From NCBI GenBank assembly GCA_035530275.1, contig DATKVC010000024.1:124001-188000 (forward strand): a DNA stretch of 64,000 nucleotides. Direction: 5' to 3'. Position numbers and translations under genes: made by a program. Source of the stretch: CAIJMU01 sp035530275 (GTDB taxonomy: Bacteria; Spirochaetota; Spirochaetia; Treponematales; Rectinemataceae). Below are positions 25,098-34,235 of the stretch, piece by piece. The notes beneath the pieces are model-generated. The model searched no databases. It had not been told where the DNA came from and saw only the letters and a list, made by a program, of their open reading frames with translations. How positions within the stretch are numbered: position 1 is the first letter of the stretch; each line of letters starts with the position of its first letter.

Positions 25098-26291
25098 TCA
25101 GCCGAGGCGCAGATTCCGGTAATCCAGTATCGCTCCTTCGACGAGAACCGCACGGGCGAAGGCCGAGAGGCGAGGGTTGTCGAGGACCCGATCGAGTTCA
25201 TCGTCGGCGACTGCAGACTCGAAACGTTCCGGGAGCCATGAAGAAGGGAGGCTCCGCTGCCTTCGGAAGTAGCGTCTCAACCCGACGAGCCAGGCATCGT
25301 ATCGATCCGCCGCGGCTTCGAGGGGCCGAGTACCGATTCCTTTTAGCCGATAGAGCTCTACCATGTCTCTGAGGAGGACCCTGAAGGAATCATGGGCCGG
25401 AAGAAGCCCTGCGTGGACCCGATGCGGTAGCAGAAAGGGAAGGTCGTATTCGTTTGCGACGCCTATGGCTAGGGCTTCGAGACCCTTTCTATAGCTCCGC
25501 GATGGGGCTCCCGAGGGCCGTTCTTCCCGAAAGAGTTCGAGGGTGAAATCGAGGAGTTCGGGACGGGCGGCGGCGAGCGTCTTTATGTAGAGCTCCTTTT
25601 GGCGGCCAGGCCGCAGCGTCAGCCCGCCGGGCATGAGGAAATCGACGCCTGCTTCGACGGCCGCTTCGTAGAGGCTTGCTATGGACTGTCGCGAGTCGGA
25701 AAGCCCGGGGAGGAGGGGCATCGCGAGGATTCCCGTGGCGCAGCCCGCCTCTTTGAAGCGCTTGAGCATTCGAAAGCGTTCGGCGAAGGGGGCGCTTCCC
25801 GGTTCCATGAGCTCACGGAGACTCTCATCGAGGCTGGTAATCGAAGCAAGAATCAGAAAGCCGCTTTTCGAATTGACACCTGCCCAGGCTTCGATGTCCC
25901 GCTCCGCAAGGCTCGCCTTCGTCAGGACCGAGGCCGAAAGCCGTGGTGTGCCTGCGGGGGGCGTCGCCAAAAGGCGGGCTGCCCTTCCGCTGATGTCTTC
26001 CACAAGTTCACAAGGCTGATAGGGGTCGGTGGTTCCCGAACCGAAGACGACCATCCCTTCTTCCCTCATGCGTGGAAGCTCTTCGGCGAGGGCCTCCGGT
26101 ATGTCTTTCCGGATGATTATGTCCTTTTCGAAATCCCCCAGGACATAGTAACGCTCGGCGCGGCCGTCGCAGTAGCGACAACCATGGGCGCAACCCCTAT
26201 AAGGAGCGAGGCGATAAAGGCCGTGGGTGAAGGGGTCGGGAAGATCGGCGCGGAGGAGGGCTTTCGGGCGATTAGTTCGCATTAGAAGCAT
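25098..26291 (-). CDS. Radical SAM protein of the spore photoproduct lyase-like group
   Basis: This 397-residue protein has the motif CAHGCRYC (Cys-x3-Cys-x2-Cys) at about residue 34, which holds the SAM-binding iron-sulfur cluster. FGSGTTDPYQPCE and the later LTKASLAERD resemble the SplB/Rv2578c-type radical SAM family, but it lacks clear evidence of being a true spore photoproduct lyase, and spirochaetes do not sporulate. The C-terminal 100 residues are Arg-rich and not assigned. The start overlaps the end of the MFS gene; ATG at 26282 is an alternative. The substrate is unknown. Confidence 0.78.
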   Translation of the reverse strand: MLLMRTNRPKALLRADLPDPFTHGLYRLAPYRGCAHGCRYCDGRAERYYVLGDFEKDIIIRKDIPEALAEELPRMREEGMVVFGSGTTDPYQPCELVEDISGRAARLLATPPAGTPRLSASVLTKASLAERDIEAWAGVNSKSGFLILASITSLDESLRELMEPGSAPFAERFRMLKRFKEAGCATGILAMPLLPGLSDSRQSIASLYEAAVEAGVDFLMPGGLTLRPGRQKELYIKTLAAARPELLDFTLELFREERPSGAPSRSYRKGLEALAIGVANEYDLPFLLPHRVHAGLLPAHDSFRVLLRDMVELYRLKGIGTRPLEAAADRYDAWLVGLRRYFRRQRSLPSSWLPERFESAVADDELDRVLDNPRLSAFARAVLVEGAILDYRNLRLG

Positions 26292-27507
26292 CTGCCGGGC
26301 GTGGCGCGGCCGCCCCTCCTTCCGGGGGACGGAACTTCAGCCAGACGGGGATGATGATGAAGAGCATCATGAAGGCGGTGATGAGGAAGGGGCTTGTCGG
26401 ACCGAAGCTCTTCCACATGAGGGCGCCGAGGAAGGGAGCGGGCAGGGAGACGATGCCGTTGCTCGTCGACAGAAGGCCGAAGGCCGTTCCGCGGAGATTG
26501 TCGGGGAAGGTCTTCGATATGAGGCTCTGGTAAGCCGGGGTGATAAGGCCGATGGTGCAGCCGAAGGCGCCATAGGCGAGAAAGGCAGCCGGCTGACCTG
26601 GAATGAATATGAGGGCCATGAAGGCGAGAAAGGCACCGAAGTAGCCGAGGGCGATGGCCTTTCGCTCGCCGAAGCGGTCGGAGAAATGGCCTGCCGGAAT
26701 CATCATCAGCATCATCGCGAGACCGAAGAGGGATTCGAGGCTGCCGATACCGGCAGTGTCAAAGCCCTTCGCCTCCTGGAGAAAGAGGGGGATGAGGTTA
26801 CCGGAGAATCCCATGGCGATATCGCGTGCTCCGTCGGAGATGATGAGCCAGGTGACGACTCCCCCGGCAAGAGCCATGAGGCCGATGGCCTTGAGGGAGC
26901 CACCGAGGCTTTGCGCCTCGACGGCGGCAGGCCCCGACTTTTTCGGATGCTTGAGGGCGAGGGATATCCTGATTGCCGTCGCGATGACATAGAGTATGGC
27001 CGAGACGAGGAGAACGAAGAAGAAGCCGTAGCTCCTGGCGGCGAAACCTCCCAGGATCGGCCCAGCCACGGAGACAATCTGGAAGATGGCCTGACTGGTC
27101 GCGAAGACCTTGCCGCGGTTCTCTTCGTCGGATTGTTCGGCGATGAAGGCGTCGAAGCTCGGCGCGATGAAGGCCCCCGTGATTGCCCCGAAGCTTTCGG
27201 CGGCGAGGAGCCATTTCCAGTCCGGCGCCAGGAGCATAGAGACGTTGCCGACAACGCCTATCAGTGAACCGATCGCCATTGCCCTGAGCCTGCCGATGCG
27301 ATCGCTTACCCAGCCGCCGAAGATCTGCGAGGCAATGGGCACGATCATGAGCAGGGTAAAGAAGAGCCCGATCTGCTCGACGTCAGCGCCGAGCTGTTTT
27401 AGGTAGAGGGCTTGGAGGGGATAGAACATCTGCCCGCCGATGTTGGCGAGGATCATCGCGACGAGGAAAATGCGCAGAAGGGGTGTGAGAAGAGGTTTTT
27501 TATTCAT
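26272..27507 (-). CDS. Major facilitator superfamily transporter
   Basis: This 411-residue protein has about 12 membrane helices. The MFS loop motif between helices 2 and 3 is visible as GGWVSDRIGRLRAMAIG, and a related GHFSDRFGERKAIALGY is in the second half. The middle loop is Lys/Pro-rich (LKHPKKSGPAAVEAQ). The family covers drug exporters and sugar or metabolite carriers; no substrate motif is seen. It overlaps the radical SAM gene by up to 20 bases and probably shares its transcript. Confidence 0.85.
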   Translation of the reverse strand: MNKKPLLTPLLRIFLVAMILANIGGQMFYPLQALYLKQLGADVEQIGLFFTLLMIVPIASQIFGGWVSDRIGRLRAMAIGSLIGVVGNVSMLLAPDWKWLLAAESFGAITGAFIAPSFDAFIAEQSDEENRGKVFATSQAIFQIVSVAGPILGGFAARSYGFFFVLLVSAILYVIATAIRISLALKHPKKSGPAAVEAQSLGGSLKAIGLMALAGGVVTWLIISDGARDIAMGFSGNLIPLFLQEAKGFDTAGIGSLESLFGLAMMLMMIPAGHFSDRFGERKAIALGYFGAFLAFMALIFIPGQPAAFLAYGAFGCTIGLITPAYQSLISKTFPDNLRGTAFGLLSTSNGIVSLPAPFLGALMWKSFGPTSPFLITAFMMLFIIIPVWLKFRPPEGGAAAPRPADASNAN

Positions 27508-27550
27508 AGGTCATAGTGAAGCCTAGTCCCCCTTCGCGGAGGCCGCAAGC

Positions 27551-27862
27551 TCAGGTTATAGGTTTGAAATAGCGGGATGCGGGTCCGAGGGGTCGATCGC
27601 CGCCGAGGTGTGCCGCGAGATGCCGGGCGATGCGGCCGATCGTCTCGGGAGGGAGTCGTACGCGGCGCATGCGGTCAATCTCGGCGAGGATGCGTTCGCG
27701 CTTGGCTTCGCTCAGGAGGGCGAGGACTTCGCCGACCTCAGCCTCCTCCGCGTAACGGAGAATGGCGCCGAGGTCGCGATCGGCGGTGTTGAGGAGGCGC
27801 GAGGTCGCTATCTTCGCGGGCGTCGAACGGAGGACCGTGAAGAAGGGTTCGAGTTCACGCAT
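27551..27862 (-). CDS. Small protein with weak FliG-like helical repeats
   Basis: This gene encodes 103 residues. GGAGG lies four bases before the ATG at 27862. The helical stretch LGAILRYAEEAEVGEVLALLSEAKRERILAEIDRM, and LPPETIGRIARHLAAHL after it, recall the middle domain of the flagellar rotor protein FliG, but the length is far too short for FliG and there is no charged C-terminal torque domain. It lies between metK and the MFS gene, 15 bases after the metK stop. I treat it as a real gene of unknown function; the FliG resemblance is a pattern impression only. Confidence 0.55.
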   Translation of the reverse strand: MRELEPFFTVLRSTPAKIATSRLLNTADRDLGAILRYAEEAEVGEVLALLSEAKRERILAEIDRMRRVRLPPETIGRIARHLAAHLGGDRPLGPASRYFKPIT

Positions 27863-27877
27863 CACGCCTCCTCGGGA

Positions 27878-29047
27878 TCAGCCGACCGCCTTTTTGAGCT
27901 CGTCAGCCTTGTCGGTGCGCTCCCAGCTGAAGCCATTGCGGCCGAAGTGGCCGTAGGCAGCCGTGGCGCGGTAGACGGGCTTTTTGAGGTCGAGGGTTCG
28001 GATGATGCCCGCGGGCGAGAGGTCGAAGACCTTGGTCACCGCGGCGGCGATCCGCTCATCGGGCACGGCTCCCGTGCCGAAGCTGTCGACGAAGACCGAA
28101 ATGGGGAAGGGCACGCCGATGGCGTAGGCCAGCTCGATCTCGCAGCGCTCGGCGAGGCCGGCGGCGACGATGTTCTTGGCGACATAACGGGCCATGTAGG
28201 CGGCCGAGCGGTCGACCTTGGAGGGATCCTTGCCGGAGAAGGCGCCGCCCCCATGACGACCCATGCCGCCATAGCTGTCGACGATGATCTTGCGTCCGGT
28301 GAGGCCGGTGTCGCCCATGGGGCCGCCGATGACGAAGCGGCCGGTCGGATTGACGAAGTACTTCACGTCCTTGCCGAGGAGGCCTGTGGGTTCGAGGATG
28401 GGCCTGATCACGGTGTCGATGATCGTCTCTTTGATATCTTCGTATTTCACGTCGGGATCGTGCTGGTGGGAGACGACGACGGTGTCGACGCGCACGGGTT
28501 TGTGGCCTTCGTATTCGAGGGTGACCTGGCTCTTGGCGTCCGGACGCAGCCACTTTATCGCGCCCGACTTGCGGAGTTCCGCGGCGCGCTCGAGGATGCG
28601 ATGGGCGTACATGATGGGGGCGGGCATGAGTTCGGGGGTTTCGCGGCAGGCGAAGCCGAACATCATGCCCTGGTCGCCGGCGCCCTGCTGACCTTCATAT
28701 TCCTTGAGGCCGTGGCCAGCGACGCCTTGATTGATGTCCTGGGACTGGGAATGGATGGTGTTGAGAATGGCCATGGACTCGTAGTCGATGCCGTAGTCGG
28801 GATTCGTGTAGCCGATGTCCTTGACCACCTCGCGGGCGAGGGTCTGGATGTCGACATAGGTATCCGTTGTGATTTCGCCGCCGATGAGGACCATGCCCGT
28901 CGTCGCGTAGGTCTCGCAGGCGACATGACTTTCAGGATCCTTGGCGATGCAGGCGTCGAGGACGGCGTCGGAAATCTGGTCGCAGAGCTTGTCGGGATGG
29001 CCCTCCGACACCGATTCGGACGTGAAGAGCCAGTTGGAAGTACGCAA
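27878..29047 (-). CDS. metK: S-adenosylmethionine synthetase
   Basis: This 389-residue protein makes S-adenosylmethionine from methionine and ATP. The family signatures are present: FTSESVSEGHPDKLCDQISDAVLDA at the start, GAGDQGMMFGFA for the active-site loop, and GGGAFSGKDPSKVDRSAAY near the C-terminal third. The start is TTG at 29047, with GGAGG seven bases upstream; the upstream ATG (29098) would add 17 residues of non-family sequence. No SAM riboswitch is visible in the 168-bp divergent spacer to the NlpC/P60 gene, which instead has a GC-rich palindrome near 29113-29150. Confidence 0.96.
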   Translation of the reverse strand: MRTSNWLFTSESVSEGHPDKLCDQISDAVLDACIAKDPESHVACETYATTGMVLIGGEITTDTYVDIQTLAREVVKDIGYTNPDYGIDYESMAILNTIHSQSQDINQGVAGHGLKEYEGQQGAGDQGMMFGFACRETPELMPAPIMYAHRILERAAELRKSGAIKWLRPDAKSQVTLEYEGHKPVRVDTVVVSHQHDPDVKYEDIKETIIDTVIRPILEPTGLLGKDVKYFVNPTGRFVIGGPMGDTGLTGRKIIVDSYGGMGRHGGGAFSGKDPSKVDRSAAYMARYVAKNIVAAGLAERCEIELAYAIGVPFPISVFVDSFGTGAVPDERIAAAVTKVFDLSPAGIIRTLDLKKPVYRATAAYGHFGRNGFSWERTDKADELKKAVG

Positions 29048-29215
29048 GGATGCCTCCTTTTTAGCGGGATTTCTAGACCGCCCCGCAATATGGTGCAACT
29101 CGGCGGTATGAATGACGGCCCTCGGGGCCGTGGGTCCCGGGGGCCCGTGGACTGAATATGCCGCTTCGGTTCGTCCTAATCAAGAGGCGGGAAAGGCCAG
29201 GCTGGGATATACTCT

Positions 29216-30193
29216 ATGGCCATGTCGACTCGAGGGTCTTTTCGAAAAGCGGCACTGCTCTCGGTTCTCGGCCTGGCCACCCTGGTCGTGCCGCTATACG
29301 CAGAGGCTCCGCTCACTGTGGCGAAGGCTCGCGACATCCGCTCGCGCATCGTCAGCGATGCCGAGAGCTACCTCGGCGTGCCCTACGAATACGGCGGGAT
29401 TTCCACCAAGGGCATCGACTGTTCCGGGCTGGTCTACCGCGTCTTTAAGGACGTGCTTGGGCTCGGGGTTCCTCGCACGACCAAGACCCTCTATGACTTT
29501 TCGGAGAGGGTCAATCGAGAGCGACTCGAACCCGGCGACCTCGTCTTCTTCAATACGACGGGACCGCTCGCCCATGTCGGAATTTACGCCGGGGACGATA
29601 TTTTTATCAACGCGGCCTCCGAAGGTCAGCGCACGGGCGTCATCAAATCCTCCCTCGACGATCCATATTGGGCCGAGGCCTACGCGGGCGGGGGCCGCCT
29701 CATTACCCCCGCGGGCTATCTCGGCTTGCTTCTCGGCCTCGGCGGAGGGCCCCTCTTCGGCGCCGACAATCTCGGTCGCGGCTTCGGGCTTTCCGCCAAT
29801 CTTGTCTATCCTATCTGGGGCGTCGAACCGGGAATCCAGGTCGCCCCGAGCTGGGACGTTTCCCTCGGCGTCTTTCGCCTGCCCTTCCAACTTTCCTTCG
29901 GCATAGACCGCCACCTTCGCTTTTACGCGGGGCCGGTCTTCACCCTGGGACAGCCGAGGCTGAGCGTCTCGTCGGGCACGCGAAGCTACACGGCGGAAGG
30001 TGGAGTCCTTGGCAGCGCGGGCATTGCCTGGGCCCCCTTCGAGTTCAAATTGGGGCAGGATGACTGGCGCCTCGTCGGTACCCTCGACTGGAATCGCTAT
30101 GTCGCCGCGGCGGGCCAGCCAACGGATACCCAGAGCGACCTGGCGGCGAGCCTAAGATTCGGCCTCTATCTCGAATCGAGAATTCTCATCTGA
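29216..30193 (+). CDS. Secreted NlpC/P60 peptidase with C-terminal beta domain
   Basis: This 325-residue protein has a signal peptide (about residues 1-30, ending VPLYAEAP). An NlpC/P60 domain spans about residues 35-160: catalytic Cys in GIDCSGLVYRVF, His in GPLAHVGIYAGDD, and the third position in FINAASEGQRTGV. The last 150 residues are Gly- and aromatic-rich beta sequence like a small outer-membrane barrel. NlpC/P60 enzymes cut peptidoglycan stem peptides. The start may instead be the ATG at 29222. A -10-like TATACT lies only a few bases before, and no ribosome site is visible. Confidence 0.82.
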   Translation: MAMSTRGSFRKAALLSVLGLATLVVPLYAEAPLTVAKARDIRSRIVSDAESYLGVPYEYGGISTKGIDCSGLVYRVFKDVLGLGVPRTTKTLYDFSERVNRERLEPGDLVFFNTTGPLAHVGIYAGDDIFINAASEGQRTGVIKSSLDDPYWAEAYAGGGRLITPAGYLGLLLGLGGGPLFGADNLGRGFGLSANLVYPIWGVEPGIQVAPSWDVSLGVFRLPFQLSFGIDRHLRFYAGPVFTLGQPRLSVSSGTRSYTAEGGVLGSAGIAWAPFEFKLGQDDWRLVGTLDWNRYVAAAGQPTDTQSDLAASLRFGLYLESRILI

Positions 30194-30232
30194 TCGAAAG
30201 CCGCCCTCGAAGCCGGGCGCGAAAGGAAGCCC

Positions 30233-31747
30233 ATGTCGGCCAAAGAGAACTATGTGCTCGCCCTCGATCAAGGGACGACTTCCTCGAGGGCCATCGTCTT
30301 CAACCATGCCGGAACCGTGATAGCGGCGAAACAACAACCTTTCGAGCAGCATTTCCCGAGACCCGGTTGGGTCGAACATGAGCCCGAGGATATCTGGAAG
30401 AGCCAGTACGAAACCGCGAAGGGTGCCATAGCGGCGGCACAGATCGAGGCTTCGCAAATCGCGGCGATCGGCATCACGAACCAGAGGGAGACCACGGTCC
30501 TTTGGGAAAAGGCCAGTGGCCGCCCCGTGCATCGGGCCATCGTATGGCAATGCAGGCGTTCCGCCGATATCTGCAAACGCCTTCGCGAAGAGGGGCTCTC
30601 CGACAAGGTCGCGCAGAAGACAGGCCTCGTCCTCGACCCCTATTTCTCGGCGACGAAACTCATGTGGCTTTTCGAAAATGATCCCCAGCTCCGCGTGCGG
30701 GCCGAAAGGGGCGAGCTCCTTTTCGGCACGGTCGATTCATGGCTGATCTGGAATTTAACCGGCCTCCATCGCACCGACCCGACGAACGCGAGCAGAACCC
30801 TTCTCTTCAATATTAGACAGGGCCGCTGGGACGAGGAACTCCTCGAGGCTTTTGGGATTCCGGCTTCCATCCTTCCCGAAGTGGTGCCGAGTTCATCCGC
30901 GACGGGCTACGGGAGGACGAAGAAGGAACTCTTCGGCATCGAGATCCCCGTGACCGGGGTGGCTGGAGACCAGCAGGCGGCCCTCTTCGGCCAAGCCTGC
31001 TTCGAGCCGGGCGAGGCCAAGGTTACCTACGGAACGGGTTGTTTCGCCCTGATGAACACGGGGGCCTTTCCCGTGCCTTCTGCAAACAAGTTGCTCACGA
31101 CGGTAGCTTGGGATCTCGGACCGGGGGCCGGATCGGGCGGCTATACCTACGCCCTCGAGGGATCGGTCTTTGTAGCGGGGGCCGTGATCCAATGGCTCCG
31201 CGATCAACTCGGCCTGATTCAGGACGCCGCCGAAAGCGAGGCCCTCGCTCTTTCGGTGCCCGATTCGGGCGAGGTCGTCGTCGTTCCGGCCTTCGTCGGC
31301 CTTGGGGCGCCCTACTGGGACGCCGAGGCCCGCGGCGCCATCGTCGGCCTGACCCGGGGAAGCTCGCGGGCCCATATCGCGCGAGCCGCCCTCGAGTCGA
31401 TCGCCTTCCAATCGCGCGATCTTCTGGTCGCCATGCAGAAGGACTTCGGCCGCGACATCGCATCGATACGGGCCGACGGCGGGGCCTCGGCCAATTCCTT
31501 CCTCATGCAATTCCAGGCTGACGTGACGGGACGGTCGGTGGTCTTGCCCGAGGTGCAGGAGACGACAGCCCTTGGCGCGGCCTACCTCGCGGGCATCGCC
31601 GCGGGCTTTTGGGCGGGGCAGGCTGATGTGGCGCGCAACTGGAGGCGCAGGCGTTCCTTCGAGCCGGCTATGGACGGAACCACGCGGGAGAGGATATTGG
31701 CGCGTTGGGACAGGGCCGTCGCGGCAGCGCGGGGCTACGGTCATTGA
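30233..31747 (+). CDS. glpK: Glycerol kinase
   Basis: This is a 504-residue FGGY-family kinase. The N-terminus YVLALDQGTTSSRAIVFNHAG is the phosphate-binding loop of GlpK. IVWQCRRSADICKRL and GTVDSWLIWNLTGLHRTDPTNASRTLLFN are substrate-binding signatures, and FVGLGAPYWDAEARGAIVGLTRG is the C-terminal FGGY motif. It phosphorylates glycerol to glycerol 3-phosphate. GAAAGGAAG precedes the ATG. No glpF or glpD is adjacent; the next gene is an adenosine-specific kinase family member 32 bases downstream. Confidence 0.95.
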   Translation: MSAKENYVLALDQGTTSSRAIVFNHAGTVIAAKQQPFEQHFPRPGWVEHEPEDIWKSQYETAKGAIAAAQIEASQIAAIGITNQRETTVLWEKASGRPVHRAIVWQCRRSADICKRLREEGLSDKVAQKTGLVLDPYFSATKLMWLFENDPQLRVRAERGELLFGTVDSWLIWNLTGLHRTDPTNASRTLLFNIRQGRWDEELLEAFGIPASILPEVVPSSSATGYGRTKKELFGIEIPVTGVAGDQQAALFGQACFEPGEAKVTYGTGCFALMNTGAFPVPSANKLLTTVAWDLGPGAGSGGYTYALEGSVFVAGAVIQWLRDQLGLIQDAAESEALALSVPDSGEVVVVPAFVGLGAPYWDAEARGAIVGLTRGSSRAHIARAALESIAFQSRDLLVAMQKDFGRDIASIRADGGASANSFLMQFQADVTGRSVVLPEVQETTALGAAYLAGIAAGFWAGQADVARNWRRRRSFEPAMDGTTRERILARWDRAVAAARGYGH

Positions 31748-31779
31748 TCGGCACATCGAGCGTATAGAAAGGAAGCACT

Positions 31780-32280
31780 ATGACTATCGACATCGTGAAG
31801 CTTTTGTGGAGCGAGGGATCCAACATCATCGTGGGCCAGTCGCACTTCATCAAGACCGTGGAGGATATCGGGGAGATCATGGCCTCCTCGGTGCCGGGGG
31901 CAAAATGGGGGTTGGCCTTCAACGAGGCCTCCGGCGTACGGCTCATTCGCCATGAAGGCAGCGATACGAAGATTGTACAGGAGGCCATAGCCTGCGCGAA
32001 GGCGAGCGGAGCCGGCCATACCTTCTATCTCATTATCGGGCCAGGCGCCTATCCGATCAATGTTCTCGACCGGATCAAGGCATGCCCCGAGGTCTGCCAC
32101 ATTTTCGCGGCGACGGCGAACCCACTTTCGCTGATCGTCGCTCGCGAAGGGGAGGGTGAAGGAGCCTCGGCGGGAATTCTCGGCGTCATCGACGGCAATT
32201 CGCCCCTCGGCGTCGAGGCGGAGGCCGACAAGGCCGATCGTCAAGCGATGTTGCGGCGCTTCGGCTACAAATTCGGATGA
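31780..32280 (+). CDS. Adenosine-specific kinase family protein (PF04008 type)
   Basis: This 166-residue protein aligns over its full length with the small archaeal/bacterial adenosine-specific kinase family. The diagnostic parts are NIIVGQSHFIKTVEDIGEIM, GAKWGLAFNEASGVRLIRHEG and the C-terminal GVIDGNSPLGVEAEADKADRQAMLRRFGYKFG. Biochemical support for the family name is limited, so the activity is uncertain. It sits between glpK and the DapB-like gene on one strand with short gaps (32 and 34 bases), probably in one operon. Confidence 0.85.
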   Translation: MTIDIVKLLWSEGSNIIVGQSHFIKTVEDIGEIMASSVPGAKWGLAFNEASGVRLIRHEGSDTKIVQEAIACAKASGAGHTFYLIIGPGAYPINVLDRIKACPEVCHIFAATANPLSLIVAREGEGEGASAGILGVIDGNSPLGVEAEADKADRQAMLRRFGYKFG

Positions 32281-32314
32281 GGATTTCATTCGAGGCCTGT
32301 GCGAGGAGAAGGTG

Positions 32315-33148
32315 ATGGCTATTCGTGTGTGTCTCGCCGGGGCGACGGGCTGGGCGGGTTCCGCATTGGCGAAGGGGATCGGCCGATCCGATGATCTCAA
32401 GCTTGCGGCCGCTGTTTCCCGCAGTCACGCCGGGCGAAGGCTGGGCGAGGTATTGGGCGGGGGAGATGGGGCTGAGGGGACGGGCGGATCGCGAGGCTTG
32501 GATGTTTCGGTTTACGCCGGGGTCGAAGAGGCCCTTGCCGAAGGCTGCGAAGTCTATTTCGATTACACAAGCCCGGAGGTTGCCAAGGCCAATTGCCTTA
32601 TCGCCCTCGACCATGGAGCGTCGGTTGTCATTGGCACCTCCGGGTTGACGGAAGCCGATTATGCGGAAATCGCCGATCGCGCCTCGAAGACCGGGAAGGC
32701 CGTCCTGGCCGTGGGCAATTTCGCCCTCACCGTCGTCCTCCTCCAGAAATTCGCCGAGATGGCGGCCCGCTACATCCCGCAGTGGGAAATTATCGACTAT
32801 GCGAGCGATTCGAAGCCCGATGCGCCGAGCGGAACGACGAGAGAACTTGCCTCGAGGCTCGAGCGGTGTGGGCCATCGTCGCTTACCGTTCCCTTGGAAG
32901 TGACCCAGGGGTCAATCGAGGCGAGGGGAGCGAGGCTTTCGGGTTCGCAGATTCATTCGATTCGGCTGCCCGGTTATTCCATCTCGGCGGAAATCATCTT
33001 CGGAATGCCCGATCAAAGGCTGTCGATTCGCCATGACGCGGGGAGCGGGGCCGAGCCCTATGTCGAGGGAGCCCTCCTCGCGATTCGCAAGGTCGGGGGT
33101 CTCCGCGGTCTCCACCGGGGCCTCGATTCGGTCATGGAGCTGGGCTGA
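32315..33148 (+). CDS. dapB: DapB-like 4-hydroxy-tetrahydrodipicolinate reductase
   Basis: This 277-residue Rossmann-fold protein has the DapB layout: NAD(P)-binding VCLAGATGWAGSAL at the N-terminus, FDYTSPEVAKANCLIALDHGASVVIGTSG in the middle, GNFALTVVLLQKFAEMAARY, and the substrate motif KPDAPSGTTREL. In the usual enzyme the sequence before this Lys has a His-His pair; here it is YASDSK, so the catalytic His is missing while Lys is kept. Some bacteria carry such DapB forms. AGGAG precedes the ATG at 32315. The last 17 bases overlap the convergent ABC ATPase gene. Confidence 0.78.
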   Translation: MAIRVCLAGATGWAGSALAKGIGRSDDLKLAAAVSRSHAGRRLGEVLGGGDGAEGTGGSRGLDVSVYAGVEEALAEGCEVYFDYTSPEVAKANCLIALDHGASVVIGTSGLTEADYAEIADRASKTGKAVLAVGNFALTVVLLQKFAEMAARYIPQWEIIDYASDSKPDAPSGTTRELASRLERCGPSSLTVPLEVTQGSIEARGARLSGSQIHSIRLPGYSISAEIIFGMPDQRLSIRHDAGSGAEPYVEGALLAIRKVGGLRGLHRGLDSVMELG

Positions 33149-34235
33149 CGAGGGCTCGGAGAAAGGCTTCCACTTCAGCCAGGGTCGAGAGGGATATTTC
33201 CCTTTCGTCGTCTCGGGTGAAGGCTTTCCAGACGAATTGGCGATCAAGCCTTCGGTGGGCCTGCTTTAAGCGAGCGTCGGCATGGGCGGGGCCGATAGTC
33301 TTGATGTGCAGTTCGGCATCGTAGCCACGGGGCCCTTCGTCGAGACTCATGCCGAGGCGTTCGACGAGCCTGACGGTCCAGGCGAGGCCCACCGCGTCGT
33401 CGCCGGAAACGGCGACCGAGGAGCGAGGGGCGGCCGAGGGCGCCACGAAACGGGCGGTGGCGGCGTCGAAACTGAGCTCGGGGCCGTCGAAGGCGGCGCC
33501 GATTGCCCCCGAAAGCACGAGTTCCTCCGGAGAGCCGATGACGAGCCCCTTGTTGCGGTCGACGAGCCAGACTTCGTCGGCTTCGCGGAGGGCCAGATCG
33601 ACCTCATGGGTGGACATGAGGACGCCCTTGCCGCTTCGGGCCTGTTTTCGCAGGAGATGAAAGATTTCGCTCCGGGCCGGGGCGTCGAGGAAGGCCGTCG
33701 GTTCGTCGAGGATGAGGAGGGGGGTCGCCTGGGCAAGGGCCCTGGCGATGAGGATCTTCTGCCGCTCTCCATCCGACAGCTCGGCGAAGAGCCTCTTTTC
33801 GAAGTCGGCCATGCCGACCTCCTCGAGGCTTTCGCGGACGATGCGGCTGTCTTCCGGGCCGACTTCCTCGCCAAGCCCCTCATATGGCAAGCGTCCGAAG
33901 GCGACGATATCGAAGACGTCGAACCAGCCCGAATCGAAGCGCTCGGTGAGGACCAAGGCGAGAAGCCTCGCTCTCTCGCTCGGAGCGAGCCTCCACAGGG
34001 GCCTGCCCTGCACTTCGACCGAGCCTCCCATGATCGGCTGCATCCCCGAAAGGCTCCGAATGAGGGTGGACTTGCCGGAGCCGTTGGGACCGAGGAGGAC
34101 GATGAAGCGATCGGCGGGCACGTTCAGGTTGAGATTCGCGAAGACGATCCGATCGCCGAATGACCTCCGACCTGCGCGAGAGCCGCGGCCGGCGGGGTAG
34201 CCGACATCGAGGGAGGTAGCCGCGAGGAGGCTCAT
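33132..34235 (-). CDS. btuD: Cobalamin/iron-complex ABC transporter ATP-binding protein with C-terminal extension
   Basis: This is a 367-residue FecE/BtuD-type ATPase. Walker A GPNGSGKST is near residue 53, signature LSDGERQKILIARALAQ and Walker B LLILDEPTAFLD follow, and the H-loop is STHEVD. The ABC domain ends near residue 250. About 110 more residues follow with no motif I know, longer than the usual 250-260-residue BtuD. I start it at the ATG at 34235, overlapping the permease stop; the open frame upstream is not family-like. Cobalamin as substrate is inferred from the riboswitch at 36528-36731. Confidence 0.87.
   Translation of the reverse strand: MSLLAATSLDVGYPAGRGSRAGRRSFGDRIVFANLNLNVPADRFIVLLGPNGSGKSTLIRSLSGMQPIMGGSVEVQGRPLWRLAPSERARLLALVLTERFDSGWFDVFDIVAFGRLPYEGLGEEVGPEDSRIVRESLEEVGMADFEKRLFAELSDGERQKILIARALAQATPLLILDEPTAFLDAPARSEIFHLLRKQARSGKGVLMSTHEVDLALREADEVWLVDRNKGLVIGSPEELVLSGAIGAAFDGPELSFDAATARFVAPSAAPRSSVAVSGDDAVGLAWTVRLVERLGMSLDEGPRGYDAELHIKTIGPAHADARLKQAHRRLDRQFVWKAFTRDDEREISLSTLAEVEAFLRALVSPAP

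Noticed and set aside
27608..29155. 515-codon plus-strand open frame opposite metK
   Set aside because: It is antisense to metK and a small gene with clear ribosome sites; the translation shows no domain.
29041..29215. SAM riboswitch before metK
   Set aside because: The spacer is short and shows only a GC-rich palindrome; none of the SAM-I, -II or -III conserved blocks is visible.
29208..29221. NlpC/P60 gene as a fourth leaderless case (TATACT eight bases before an ATG)
   Set aside because: No acceptable -35 box lies 16-18 bases upstream, so the geometry of the other three is not met.
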